Shown here piece by piece: positions 1 through 9,604 of a DNA stretch of 29,262 nt; the first letter of the stretch is position 1; each line of letters starts with the position of its first letter. The notes beneath the pieces are model-generated. The model saw nothing but the letters and a program-made list of their open reading frames with translations. It made no database searches and was not told the origin of the DNA. The DNA is from JARRQB01 sp965368585. GTDB lineage: Bacteria > Pseudomonadota > Gammaproteobacteria > Chromatiales > Chromatiaceae. Location: positions 1 through 29,262 of the forward strand of contig CBDUNM010000048.1 of NCBI GenBank assembly GCA_965368585.1, written 5' to 3'. The translations under genes were made by a program, and so were the position numbers.

Positions 1-1
1 C

Positions 2-706
2 CTCGCGCAGCTGCGCAGCAGCTTCCGTGTACTGATCTATCGCCGACCGATCGTGCGCCACAAGGGCGAGCAATCCATCAGTGTCGCTGCGGCACCGGAG
101 GCGGTGCTGGAAGGCAGCTACGCCGATGTTTTCCTGCTCGGGGGTCTGCTGGTGGTTAAAGCGGTCTATCACTTACCGCTGTATCGCCAACGTCAGCGGC
201 TGCTCAACAGCGGCGTCCAGTTCAGCCGCTCGACCCTGCTCAATTGCATGACGCGCAGCATTGCCCTACTCGAACCGATCTATCAGGCCCAACACCATAG
301 CGTGCTCCAAAGCGCGGTGGTGGCGATGGATGAAGTGCCGATGAAGGCCGGACGCAAGGCACCGGGCAAGATGAGGCAGACCTGCTTCTGGCCCATCTAT
401 GGCGACCGTGACGAGGTGGTGTTCACCTGGTCTGCCGGTCGCAGTCATCAGCACGCCGTCGACCAGTTCAGCGGCTTCAGCGGCATTTTGCTCACCGACG
501 GCTACGACGCCTGTGTGCGTGCGACAGCCAAGCTGAACGCCCAAGATCAGAAAGTCACCCATGCCGGCTGCTGGGTGCACAGCCGCCGTTGTTTCGAGTG
601 TGCGCTGTCCATGGAGCCTGCATTGGCGCAGCATGCAGTGGATCGCATGGCCGAGCTGTACCAAATCGAGGCCACGCTTCAAGTTTCGATGATCTTCATG
701 GGGTAA
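2..706 (+). pseudogene. IS66-family transposase fragment, both ends missing
   Basis: The reading frame is open from the first bases of the window and closes at 706, so this is an internal piece of a DDE transposase, not a complete gene. Visible IS66 features are the first catalytic Asp in an MDEVP context (about 317-331), the second Asp in LTDGYDA (about 490-510), and the AGCWVHSRR motif near 560-590. The third catalytic acid and the usual C-terminal part are absent. After about position 678 the frame runs into the 3' end of vapC on the other strand and adds only a few unrelated residues before the stop. It should be inactive. Orf1/Orf2 partners and terminal inverted repeats are not in view. 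Family assignment is firm; the exact break point is inferred from where homology-like sequence ends. Confidence 0.85.
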
Positions 707-1074
707 TGTTTTGCAAGCGGTGCGAAGTCCCTGTCGTTGTGCAGTAGCTGGCATTGATGTTCGAGTGCTGTAGCTGCAATGACGCAGTCATTGGTCTTCC
801 GAATGGTAATGCCCTGTTTTCGCAGTTTACGATAGATATCCGCTACGCGAACGAAGACCGACTCCGGCATGGGTAGCATGACGAGCACACTGAGGTAACG
901 TCGAACGCGCCTGCAGAGGGTGTCGTCGGCTATCCCTTGGAGGATCTCCGTGAGAATAGTGCCGGACAGGGTCAGGTTTTCGTTGTCGAGGATGGATTGC
1001 TCCAGCTTGGCTACATGCGGCAGATCTCGGCCCGCGAAGAAATCGATCCAGACACTGGTGTCGACCAGAATCAC
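679..1074 (-). CDS. vapC: VapC-type PIN-domain ribonuclease toxin
   Basis: A 131-residue PIN-domain protein of normal VapC length. The acidic cluster that binds divalent metal is complete: Asp5 in VDTSVWID, Glu43 in ILTEILQG, Asp96 in KTNDCVIA and Asp114 in HNDRDF. VapC toxins are endonucleases that cut tRNA or rRNA when released from VapB. The GTG start overlaps the vapB stop (GTGA at 1071-1074), so translation is probably coupled. The C-terminus (PMKIIET) looks natural, so the adjacent IS66 remnant seems to abut the gene without truncating it. The RNA target cannot be read from the sequence. Confidence 0.92.
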   Translation of the reverse strand: MILVDTSVWIDFFAGRDLPHVAKLEQSILDNENLTLSGTILTEILQGIADDTLCRRVRRYLSVLVMLPMPESVFVRVADIYRKLRKQGITIRKTNDCVIAATALEHQCQLLHNDRDFAPLAKHYPMKIIET

Positions 1075-1286
1075 TGACCACGACCGGTGCGCATTTCCGT
1101 AAGATCTCCTTCCCAGGTGACCTTGCCTTTGAGCGAGAGGATCTTCTGCTGCTGCTTGTGCCGCAGGAGTTCGCGCAAGGCGAAATCAACCAGTTCGCGG
1201 CGGGTTTTAAGCCCAGTGGCCTTGAGGCCGGCCTCGACCAATTTGCTGTCCAGCACGATGTTGGTGCGTACAGTATCTGAATTCAT
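1071..1286 (-). CDS. vapB: VapB-type antitoxin
   Basis: A 71-residue protein starting MNSDTVRTNIVLD and continuing with the LVEAGLKATGLKTRRELVDFALREL pattern split over a strand and two helices, as in ribbon-helix-helix VapB antitoxins. The N-terminal half should bind DNA; the C-terminal tail (KGKVTWEGDL region) should wrap the toxin, with Trp in the usual place. I chose the ATG at 1286 over the upstream in-frame GTG at 1316 because the predicted transcription start lies near 1310, which leaves a short leader for 1286 and excludes 1316. It is first in the operon, with vapC overlapping its stop. Autoregulation through the palindrome at 1311-1339 is inferred. Confidence 0.9.
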   Translation of the reverse strand: MNSDTVRTNIVLDSKLVEAGLKATGLKTRRELVDFALRELLRHKQQQKILSLKGKVTWEGDLTEMRTGRGQ

Positions 1287-1310
1287 GGTAGCTTCTATTT
1301 TGATTAAGCC

Positions 1311-1345
1311 ATACACATGATAAGAGTATTTATGTGTATTGTAAG
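1311..1345 (-). promoter_or_regulatory. vapBC promoter with overlapping palindromic operator
   Basis: On the minus strand a -35 CTTACA (1340-1345) is followed after 17 bp by a -10 TATCAT (1317-1322). Two perfect 8-bp inverted arms, ATACACAT at 1311-1318 and ATGTGTAT at 1332-1339, have centres 21 bp apart, two helical turns. One arm overlaps the -10 box and the other abuts the -35. This is the expected geometry for a VapBC complex repressing its own promoter. The boxes and arms are seen directly; binding is inferred. Confidence 0.6.
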
Positions 1346-1392
1346 TGTGTGATGTTTTTTCGGCAAGCTAAGCCCACGGCTGCGAGATGACT

Positions 1393-2502
1393 TCAGCCCA
1401 TTGGCTGATCCAGCCTGTCTACCAGGTCGTCGGCCCGAAGATGGGTATAGCGTTTGAGCATCTGCATGGATTTATGGTCGGAGATGGCGGCGGCTTCCTG
1501 TTCGCCGAGCCCAGCTTCGACCAGGCGGACTGCTGCCTCGTGGCGCGGGTCGCCGAAGCGCGGGTCAGTGATCTTTGTGTCTTTAATGATTTTCTTCCAG
1601 GCCATGCGGAATTCATAGGCGCGTCTTTTCCCGTCGCGGCCGGGTTCACCCCCGAAGATGAGGTCGGTATCCAGGGGGCGGATTGGGTAATCCAGTGCAG
1701 CGGCCAGCACCTGCCTGGCTTGCTTGCGCAGCGGTACGGTTCGGGCGCTGCCGTTCTTGGTGTCGGTGAGTCGTACCACCCGGCGTTTGAGATCGACCTG
1801 ATCACGCCGCAGGCTGGTGATTTCGCCGGCCCGCATGCCGGTCAGGAGTGCTGTGCGCACGATCCAGCCGCGCATGGAATTGGGGTATTGGTCAAAGGCC
1901 TCGAGCGGGGTCCGCTCCTCATCGGTGCTCAGCCTTCGATTGCGTCCCTGTCCTGCGGGTGGCTTACGGATGTTCATGACTGGGTTGTCGACCAGCCCCA
2001 GTTGCCACTCCTTGATCGCAATGGTGATCAGGTGGGAGAGGAGGGCGACTTCCAAGCGCACGGTGTTGGCCGATCTGCTGGCAGCCAACCGTTGGTCTCG
2101 GTATTACGCGATCAAGTTTGGATTGAGTGCGGCGAGACCGTAGTTGCCGAGAGCATTTTTCAGCGCCTTGACCTTGTGTTGCTCGGCAGCGAAGGTGCTT
2201 GGCTTCTTGGTCGAAAAGACGTCTCGCAGGTAACGCTCGAGCGCCTGCTTCAGCAACAGCTGGCTGGCATCCGCCCGATCGATGTAGACGCCACGCACCA
2301 TCTCGTCTTCTGTGCGTCTGGCCCAATCCTGGGCATCACGCTTGGTACGAAAGGTCTCGATGGTGGTCGGCCAACCGTTCTTACGGACGATGGCCTGCCA
2401 CGAGTTTGAAGGGGTCTGGCTCATGCTGGCCACGGCGTCTTCCGATTCGTAGGTGTACCGAAAGTGTGCCGAACGACCAAGGGGGTTTAAGGGTGTTGTC
2501 AT
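1393..2502 (-). pseudogene. tyrosine-recombinase integrase, interrupted by an in-frame stop
   Basis: Two minus-strand ORFs in the same frame form one integrase of about 369 codons. The N-terminal part (2104-2502) has the Arm/core-binding pattern (FRTKRDAQDWARR). The C-terminal part (1393-2088) has the catalytic domain with TGMRAGEI (box I Arg), TKNGSARTVPL (beta-hairpin Lys), DHKSMQML and KRYTHL (nucleophile Tyr). They are separated by one TAA at 2104-2106, between LNPNLIA and YRDQRL, where relatives usually read an AEYRDQRL-like continuation. The box II HDLR motif reads GDPR (1545-1554), so a catalytic His is also lost. Both changes indicate decay. The start may instead be the ATG at 2424, nearer the usual N-terminus. 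The gene begins 17 bp from a tRNA 3' end, the normal place for an integrase using that tRNA as attachment site. Confidence 0.88.
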
Positions 2503-2518
2503 AACTCATTGATTTAAT

Positions 2519-2595
<77 letters not shown>

Positions 2596-2784
2596 AAATA
2601 GACGCCGTTGCATCTCCCGCCCGCACCTGGGAGGGTGTTTCCGATCGATCATCCGTACCTCGTCGTTCGCCCCGCTACACCAGGCCAGCGGTCCGGACTC
2701 ACGCTGTTTAAATCAACCGAGCGACAGGCCCTTCGTGCGCTTTGGAAGCGCGGGGAGAGTGGTGTAATTCCGGGTTGAATTCGC

Positions 2785-4647
<1,863 letters not shown>

Positions 4648-4697
4648 TCCAGTCCCGGGATCTGAGTAGCCGTAAAGCGAGCCGAAAAGAATCAGCC

Positions 4698-4726
4698 ATC
4701 CTAGCAGAATGGCGAAAGATTCGCTA
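4698..4726 (-). promoter_or_regulatory. candidate internal promoter for rpoD
   Basis: In the dnaG-rpoD spacer the minus strand reads TGCTAGGAT, an extended -10 (4698-4706). A poor -35 (TAGCGA, 4721-4726) lies 17 bp upstream. A 5-bp hairpin (GCGAA-TCT-TTCGC, 4712-4724) overlaps it. An internal rpoD promoter is known in E. coli; this instance is inferred from the extended -10 only. Confidence 0.35.
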
Positions 4727-4738
4727 GCCGATGTTGTC

Positions 4739-6469
4739 TTATACTTTGGGCGCTGGCATCGACGAAAGTTCCCTAAGTCTTTGTTTCTCTTCGCGAGAAA
4801 GACTGGAGAGTTCGCGTGCTGCCAGGGCTTTCAGCTCAGCACGGCGTGCTTGAGACGCGAGTCTGCCGATGCCGTCTCCAATCTGCCGCGCAATATCGGA
4901 TTCCGGGTTGAGATCGAGCCGGGCCTGCGCCAGACGCCCTAGCATCGGTTTGATTGTTTGGTCCGTACATTGCTCGATCAACCCTCCCGTAGTGATATGA
5001 GGGTTTGCCCTCACAGATTCAAGCAGTTTAGTCAAGATATCGGCGCCTGGCAGCTTGGCAGCGTTCAATTCGGGCGAGGACGCCACCCCGATCACTTGGT
5101 CAGGGTGTTGCAATATGAGCGCGATCGTTTGCTGCATGAGGGAGCGTGGTCGCACGTCGTCCCGGGGCGTGCGTTTGCGCTGTCGGGTCGACGATTCCCT
5201 TGCGAACAGATTCTCAATGCGCACCTGATCGGCGAGCTCCTTCGACAGCAGTTCGCGGAACACGCCAGCCGGTACGCGCCCGATCAGGGGTTTTGCCAGT
5301 CCAGCCAGGCGCGCCCGTCCTTCGGGGACCGCCAGATCGATACCCTGGGCCAGATGCCGGAACAAGAAGCTGGACAAGGATTCTGCCGAGGTGGCCAGAT
5401 CGTGGAACCGCTCCGCGCCGCGTTCGCGTACTACGGAGTCGGGATCTTCGCCCTCGGGGAGGAACAGAAAGCGCGCCTGGCGCCCGTCGCGCATGTAGGG
5501 TAGAGCGGTTTCGAGCGCCTTCCAGGCAGCATCGCGACCGGCGCGGTCGCCATCGAAGCAAAATACGATTTCCGGTACCTGACGGAACAGCTTGTCGACG
5601 TGCTCGGCGGTCGTGGCGGTGCCGAGCGTCGCCACGGCGTCTTGAATGCCGAATTGCGCCAGCGCAACCACATCCATATAACCTTCGACCACCAGCAAGC
5701 GATCGAGTTGCCGGTTAGCCTGCTTCGCTTCGTACCAGCCGTAGAGCTCGCGCCCTTTATGGAATACGGCCGTTTCGGGTGAGTTGAGGTATTTGGGCGT
5801 GCCGTCGCCCAGAACACGGCCGCCAAACCCGATGACCCGGCCGCGGGTGTCGTGGATCGGGAATACGATGCGGTCACGCAGCCGGTCATAAGAGCCGCCC
5901 TGGTCGCGGTCGGCGATCAGACCGCAACGGCGCAGCTGCTCGGTCTTGTCGCCGCTGGTTCCGAGTGCGCGCAGCAGGTTGTCCCAGCCGGGTGGCGCAA
6001 AGCCGATGCGGAAGCGAGCCGATATTTCACCGGATAAACCTCGCTGGCGCAGATAGTCGACTGCCCGGGACGCATCGGCGTGCGAACGCAGTTGACGCTC
6101 GTAAAATTGTTCCGCCTGGGCGAGCAAATTGTACAGAGGCGCCAGGTCGGGCCCCCGGTTTGCCGCCGCTTCACGGGGGACTTCGAGTCCCGCGCTTTCC
6201 GCCAGTGCCTCGATGGCTTCCGGGTAGCTCAGGCGATCGAACTCCATTAGAAAACCGATGGCCGTGCCGTGCGCGCCGCAGCCGAAGCAGTGGTAGAACT
6301 GCTTGGACGGGCTGACCGTGAAAGAGGGTGTTTTTTCGTCGTGAAACGGACAGCAGGCTTTATATTCGTGTCCCGCCTTTTTGAGCGGCACGCGGCGGTG
6401 GATAACGTCGATGATGTCGATCCGGGCGACCAGATCGTCGATGAATGCTTGGGGAATCTTGCCGATCAC
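4739..6469 (-). CDS. dnaG: DNA primase DnaG
   Basis: A 576-residue primase, near the 581 of E. coli. The N-terminal CHC2 zinc-binding domain has Cys40, His43, Cys61 and Cys64 (CCPFHDEKTPSF, YHCFGCG). The RNA-polymerase basic motif (YDRLRDRIVFPI) is at about 194-205. The TOPRIM active site shows Glu262 in VVEGYMD and Asp306/Asp308 in FDGDRAGRD. The C-terminal region from about 430 should be the DnaB-interacting helicase-binding domain. It makes RNA primers at the replication fork. The start is a GTG at 6469 giving MIGKIPQAFI, the conserved beginning; its ribosome binding site is weak, which is usual for this low-expressed operon member. It lies 149 nt downstream of yqeY, a spacer that holds a small tandem duplication. 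Confidence 0.97.
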   Translation of the reverse strand: MIGKIPQAFIDDLVARIDIIDVIHRRVPLKKAGHEYKACCPFHDEKTPSFTVSPSKQFYHCFGCGAHGTAIGFLMEFDRLSYPEAIEALAESAGLEVPREAAANRGPDLAPLYNLLAQAEQFYERQLRSHADASRAVDYLRQRGLSGEISARFRIGFAPPGWDNLLRALGTSGDKTEQLRRCGLIADRDQGGSYDRLRDRIVFPIHDTRGRVIGFGGRVLGDGTPKYLNSPETAVFHKGRELYGWYEAKQANRQLDRLLVVEGYMDVVALAQFGIQDAVATLGTATTAEHVDKLFRQVPEIVFCFDGDRAGRDAAWKALETALPYMRDGRQARFLFLPEGEDPDSVVRERGAERFHDLATSAESLSSFLFRHLAQGIDLAVPEGRARLAGLAKPLIGRVPAGVFRELLSKELADQVRIENLFARESSTRQRKRTPRDDVRPRSLMQQTIALILQHPDQVIGVASSPELNAAKLPGADILTKLLESVRANPHITTGGLIEQCTDQTIKPMLGRLAQARLDLNPESDIARQIGDGIGRLASQARRAELKALAARELSSLSREEKQRLRELSSMPAPKV

Positions 6470-6554
6470 GCCTGCAACTGTAGCGCTAATTCCCGCGTCA
6501 GTGAAAGACGATGATCGGAGCGACCGCAGGTGGGGCTTGGCGGGTTGTCCGCCG

Positions 6555-6586
6555 GTTAGGGATTTGGCGCGTTAGGGATTTGGCGC
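6555..6586. repeat. perfect 16-bp tandem duplication in the yqeY-dnaG spacer
   Basis: The 16-mer GTTAGGGATTTGGCGC occurs twice head to tail (6555-6570 and 6571-6586) with no mismatch. It lies in the untranslated spacer of the operon, so it lengthens the spacer without touching a gene. Lack of divergence suggests a recent slippage event. Confidence 0.9.
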
Positions 6587-6618
6587 GGTGCTGGACCGCT
6601 GACGACACCGATTGACGC

Positions 6619-7062
6619 TCAACCAGCCAGCCGTTTCTTCACCTGGGCGCTGACGGCGCCCATTTCCGCGCGTCCCTGAATTGCAGGTTTCAGCAGGGCC
6701 ATGACTTTACCCATGTCGCGCATCTCGCTGGCACCGGAATCGACAATCGCTTTGTCGATTAAGGCTGCCAATTCGTCATCGGACAAGGCTTCAGGCATGT
6801 ATTCCTGAATCAGCTCGATCTCGCTGCGCTCCTGCGCGGCCAGTTCTTCGCGGCCGGCCTTTTCGTACTGCCCGATCGAATCGCGGCGCTGCTTGATCAT
6901 TTTTTCCAGCACGGCCAGGACCTGGTCATCAGAGAGCTCTATCCGCTCGTCGACTTCGCGCTGCTTCACCGCCGCCAGGATCAGGCGTATCGTACCCAGG
7001 CGCGCCTTCTCACCGCCTTTCAGAGCGGCTTTCATGTCGTCCGTAATGCGTTGCTTGAGCAT
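6619..7062 (-). CDS. yqeY: GatB/YqeY domain protein
   Basis: A 147-residue protein of the YqeY family, related to the tail domain of GatB, the amidotransferase subunit that converts mischarged Glu-tRNA or Asp-tRNA. Free-standing YqeY is thought to act on tRNA, but its exact role is not settled. Recognisable family segments are the helical N-terminus (LKQRITDDMKAALKGG, then RLGTIRLILAAVKQREVDER) and the ending AEMGAVSAQVKKRLAG. I chose the ATG at 7062 over the GTG at 7074 because GGTGA sits at a suitable distance before the ATG. It lies 26 nt after rpsU, between rpsU and dnaG, the position it also has in Pseudomonas. Confidence 0.93.
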   Translation of the reverse strand: MLKQRITDDMKAALKGGEKARLGTIRLILAAVKQREVDERIELSDDQVLAVLEKMIKQRRDSIGQYEKAGREELAAQERSEIELIQEYMPEALSDDELAALIDKAIVDSGASEMRDMGKVMALLKPAIQGRAEMGAVSAQVKKRLAG

Positions 7063-7088
7063 GGCCCGTTTCACCGGAAAGGGGAAGG

Positions 7089-7304
7089 TCAGTAGGGGCG
7101 ATCGAAGCGACGAGTTTCGCGCGACAGCTTCTTCTGCCAGCGCTTGACGGCAGCCGCGGCTTTACGTTTCCGCTCCCAGGTGGGTTTTTCGTAAAATTCA
7201 CGGCGACGCACTTCGGCGAGCACGCCAGCTTTTTCGCAAGAACGTTTGAATCGACGCAGAGCCACTTCAAACGGCTCGTTCTCTTTAACGCGAACGCTAG
7301 GCAT
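7089..7304 (-). CDS. rpsU: 30S ribosomal protein S21
   Basis: A 71-residue, very basic protein with the S21 signature: MPSVRVKENEPFEVALRRFK, then SCEKAGVL and RRREFYEKPTWERKRK. S21 joins the small subunit late and helps mRNA base-pair with the 16S 3' end. The longer open frame starts at 7385, but the ATG at 7304 gives the exact family N-terminus and is preceded by AAGGGA. It is first in the macromolecular synthesis operon, read from the promoter at 7358-7386 and divergent from tsaD. Confidence 0.98.
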   Translation of the reverse strand: MPSVRVKENEPFEVALRRFKRSCEKAGVLAEVRRREFYEKPTWERKRKAAAAVKRWQKKLSRETRRFDRPY

Positions 7305-7357
7305 TAAGTATCCCTTGTTTCGATGGAATTGGACTGGCCAGGCCAGAAAGGGGCAAA

Positions 7358-7386
7358 ATTCTACCCGGATTTCCGCAAAATGCAAA
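7358..7386 (-). promoter_or_regulatory. candidate sigma-70 promoter of the rpsU-yqeY-dnaG-rpoD operon
   Basis: The minus strand has -35 TTTGCA (7381-7386), a 17-bp spacer and -10 TAGAAT (7358-7363, five of six consensus bases). Transcription would start near 7351 with a leader of about 47 nt. A perfect inverted repeat, CTGGCC-A-GGCCAG (7334-7346), lies just inside the transcript or at the start site and may be an operator or a 5' hairpin. The region is shared with divergent tsaD, whose own promoter I could not identify. Confidence 0.5.
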
Positions 7387-7393
7387 GGTATAC

Positions 7394-8428
7394 ATGCGAG
7401 TACTGGGAATTGAGAGTTCCTGCGATGAAACCGGCATCGCGATCTACGACGAATTGCGCGGTTTGTTGGCGCATCAGGTATTCAGCCAAATCCAGCTACA
7501 CGCCGAGTACGGCGGTGTGGTGCCGGAACTGGCGTCGCGCGACCATGTGCGCAAGTTGCTGCCACTGCTAAGAAGTACGCTGCGTGAGTCGGGTTCGAGC
7601 TTGGCGGATTTGGGTGGCGTGGCGTACACGGCCGGCCCCGGCCTGGCCGGGGCACTGCTGGTCGGCGCGGCGACTGCGCGCAGCCTGGCCTGGGCGCTTG
7701 GGGTTCCCGCTTTGGGCATCCACCACATGGAAGGGCACCTGTTGGCACCCCTGCTGGAACAGGATCCACCCGCTTTTCCCTTTGTCGCCTTGCTGGTTTC
7801 GGGTGGTCATACGCAGCTCTTTCGCGTCGACGCGGTCGGTCGTTACACGCTGCTGGGCGAATCCGTGGACGATGCGGCGGGCGAGGCATTCGACAAGACG
7901 GCGAAACTGTTGCGGCTGGGTTACCCCGGTGGCCCGGCCCTGGCGGCACTGGCGCAAGCGGGACGGTCCGACCGGTTTCACTTTCCGCGCCCGATGACTG
8001 ACCGTCCTGGTCTCGATTTCAGTTTCAGCGGCCTCAAGACTCATGCCCTGACGACGCTCAAACGGGCGTCGGCCGGTTTGGATGCCGGGGCGCTGTCACA
8101 ACTCAGGGCCGATGTGGCACGTGCCTTCGAGGATGCCGTGGTCGATACGCTGGTCATCAAATGCCGTCGCGCAGTCGCTCAGACGCAGATCCAGACCCTT
8201 GTGCTGGCGGGCGGGGTCAGCGCCAATCGGCGTTTGCGGGAACGGGTCGACCGGCTCATGCGAGAGCGCGGCGGGCGAGCGTGTTATCCGCGACCCGAAC
8301 TATGCACCGACAACGGGGCGATGATCGCGTTTGCCGGCTGGCAGCGCCTGTCCGCCGGTCAGCATGAACCGCTGGGATTCGACGTGAAACCGCGCTGGGA
8401 CATGACCGGGTTGCCGGCGATTGGCTAG
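7394..8428 (+). CDS. tsaD: tRNA N6-threonylcarbamoyladenosine synthase subunit TsaD
   Basis: A 344-residue TsaD (Kae1/Gcp/YgjD) protein. With TsaB and TsaE it transfers the threonylcarbamoyl group from TC-AMP to A37 of tRNAs that read ANN codons. The ASKHA fold begins with VLGIESSCDETGIA. The metal ligands His111 and His115 are in HHMEGH, and the phosphate-binding segments are LLVSGGHTQL (about 133-142), LAGGVSANRRL (about 271-281) and CTDNGAMIAFAG (about 304-315). The start ATG is preceded by AAAGG. It is divergent from rpsU and convergent with plsY, an arrangement shared with Pseudomonas. Confidence 0.98.
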   Translation: MRVLGIESSCDETGIAIYDELRGLLAHQVFSQIQLHAEYGGVVPELASRDHVRKLLPLLRSTLRESGSSLADLGGVAYTAGPGLAGALLVGAATARSLAWALGVPALGIHHMEGHLLAPLLEQDPPAFPFVALLVSGGHTQLFRVDAVGRYTLLGESVDDAAGEAFDKTAKLLRLGYPGGPALAALAQAGRSDRFHFPRPMTDRPGLDFSFSGLKTHALTTLKRASAGLDAGALSQLRADVARAFEDAVVDTLVIKCRRAVAQTQIQTLVLAGGVSANRRLRERVDRLMRERGGRACYPRPELCTDNGAMIAFAGWQRLSAGQHEPLGFDVKPRWDMTGLPAIG

Positions 8429-8507
8429 CTGCGAAGCCAGTGAATTGGCGCCGCATCCGCGTACGGCGGTTCTCCGCTCCCCGGTGTGATCGTGTCGGGA
8501 TCCTTGC

Positions 8508-9116
8508 TTAGGGTTGTTCCGACTCGTCGACATCGGTAAGCCGACCCTCATTGCCGTTTATCAGGTTGCTGATATTGGTCCGGTGGCGCCAGAACAAGAT
8601 GCCGCTGATCAGGAGCTGCATCGATATGAGTTCCGGTTCCGGCCGGATGAACCAGAGAAACAAGGGCGCCAGGGCCATCGAGACCAGCGCCGACAGCGAG
8701 GAGATCTTTACCGCTTTGGCCATCAGCAGCCACGTGACGGCGACCAGCAAGCCAAAGCCCCAGTGCAGACCCACTTGTACGCCGAGCGCCGTCGCCACGC
8801 CCTTTCCGCCCTTGAAACGGAAGAATACCGGGTAGAGGTGCCCCAGAAATGCGGCAAGGCCGGTGGCGGCGAAGGTCAACTCGTTTGCCTGCAGTCGATG
8901 CGCGATCAGCATCGGTATGACACCCTTCAGGGTGTCGCCCAGCAGGGTGACCGCCGCCGCCTTCTTGCCGCCGATGCGCAACACATTGGTCGCGCCGGGG
9001 TTGTTGGATCCCTGGGTGCGCGGATCCGGCAGTCCCATCAGGCGACACGTGATGATGGCGCTGGACACCGAACCCATCAGGTAAGCGCCCACCACGAGCA
9101 GGATTTCGATATTCAC
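8508..9116 (-). CDS. plsY: glycerol-3-phosphate acyltransferase PlsY
   Basis: A 202-residue inner-membrane enzyme that acylates sn-glycerol 3-phosphate with acyl-phosphate, the first step of phospholipid synthesis. Family motifs are the GSVSSAI segment in the first membrane span, GSNNPGATNVLR, and the glycine-rich FKGGKGVATALG. About five hydrophobic segments are present, with a short polar C-terminal tail. I chose the GTG at 9116 (NIEILLVVGAY) over the upstream in-frame start at 9149, because a strong GGGAG lies 7 nt before it. It is divergent from folB; its candidate promoter is at 9142-9171. Confidence 0.96.
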   Translation of the reverse strand: MNIEILLVVGAYLMGSVSSAIITCRLMGLPDPRTQGSNNPGATNVLRIGGKKAAAVTLLGDTLKGVIPMLIAHRLQANELTFAATGLAAFLGHLYPVFFRFKGGKGVATALGVQVGLHWGFGLLVAVTWLLMAKAVKISSLSALVSMALAPLFLWFIRPEPELISMQLLISGILFWRHRTNISNLINGNEGRLTDVDESEQP

Positions 9117-9141
9117 GGGTATCTCCCGGGCAGAGACCCTG

Positions 9142-9171
9142 ATTCTCAACGGCGGTTGCTGTCGCGGTCAA
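9142..9171 (-). promoter_or_regulatory. candidate plsY promoter
   Basis: The minus strand reads -35 TTGACC (9166-9171), an 18-bp spacer and -10 GAGAAT (9142-9147). A start near 9135 would give a leader of about 20 nt with the Shine-Dalgarno inside it, and places the upstream alternative start of plsY outside the transcript. Confidence 0.45.
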
Positions 9172-9248
9172 GGTAATTACTGGGCGGCGGCGGGTGACTG
9201 TTCTAAGATGCGGGCACACCAGAGGCTTACCGAACGCATGGCAGGGGT

Positions 9249-9602
9249 ATGGACATCGTTTTCTTACGTGATCTGCAAATTGAAACCGTCATCGGTATTT
9301 TCGATTGGGAGCGGCGTACCCGGCAGACCATCGTCCTGGATCTGGAAATGAGTGCGGACGTGGCGCGTGCCGCGGCCAGCGATCATATCGACGACACGTT
9401 GAACTACAAGGCGGTGGCCAAGCGCCTGATCGAGTTCGTCAACCAAAGCGAATTCCAGCTGGTCGAGACGCTGGCGGAAAGGTGCGCGCAGATCATTCGC
9501 AACGAATTCGGCGTGCGCTGGGTGCGATTGACGCTGAACAAAAAAGGCGCCGTGCGCGATGCCACCGATGTCGGTGTGATCATCGAGCGTGGTGAGCGGT
9601 AA
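9249..9602 (+). CDS. folB: dihydroneopterin aldolase FolB
   Basis: A 117-residue protein of normal FolB length. It cleaves 7,8-dihydroneopterin to 6-hydroxymethyl-dihydropterin in folate synthesis. Signature segments are DIVFLRDLQIETVIGIFDWE, where Glu and Trp shape the pterin pocket, the conserved Tyr in LNYKAVAKR, and the catalytic Lys in LNKKGAVRDA near residue 99. The ATG at 9249 follows GCAGGGGT. folK begins 2 nt after its stop, so the two consecutive folate steps are translated from one message. Confidence 0.96.
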   Translation: MDIVFLRDLQIETVIGIFDWERRTRQTIVLDLEMSADVARAAASDHIDDTLNYKAVAKRLIEFVNQSEFQLVETLAERCAQIIRNEFGVRWVRLTLNKKGAVRDATDVGVIIERGER

Positions 9603-9604
9603 GA

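Noticed and set aside
1387..2409. 340-codon plus-strand frame
   Set aside because: Antisense to the integrase pseudogene, whose conserved motifs are clear on the minus strand.
2737..2751. GCGCTT-TGG-AAGCGC hairpin after rpoD as terminator
   Set aside because: Six-bp stem without a T tract on the minus strand; the tRNA follows, so read-through is more likely.
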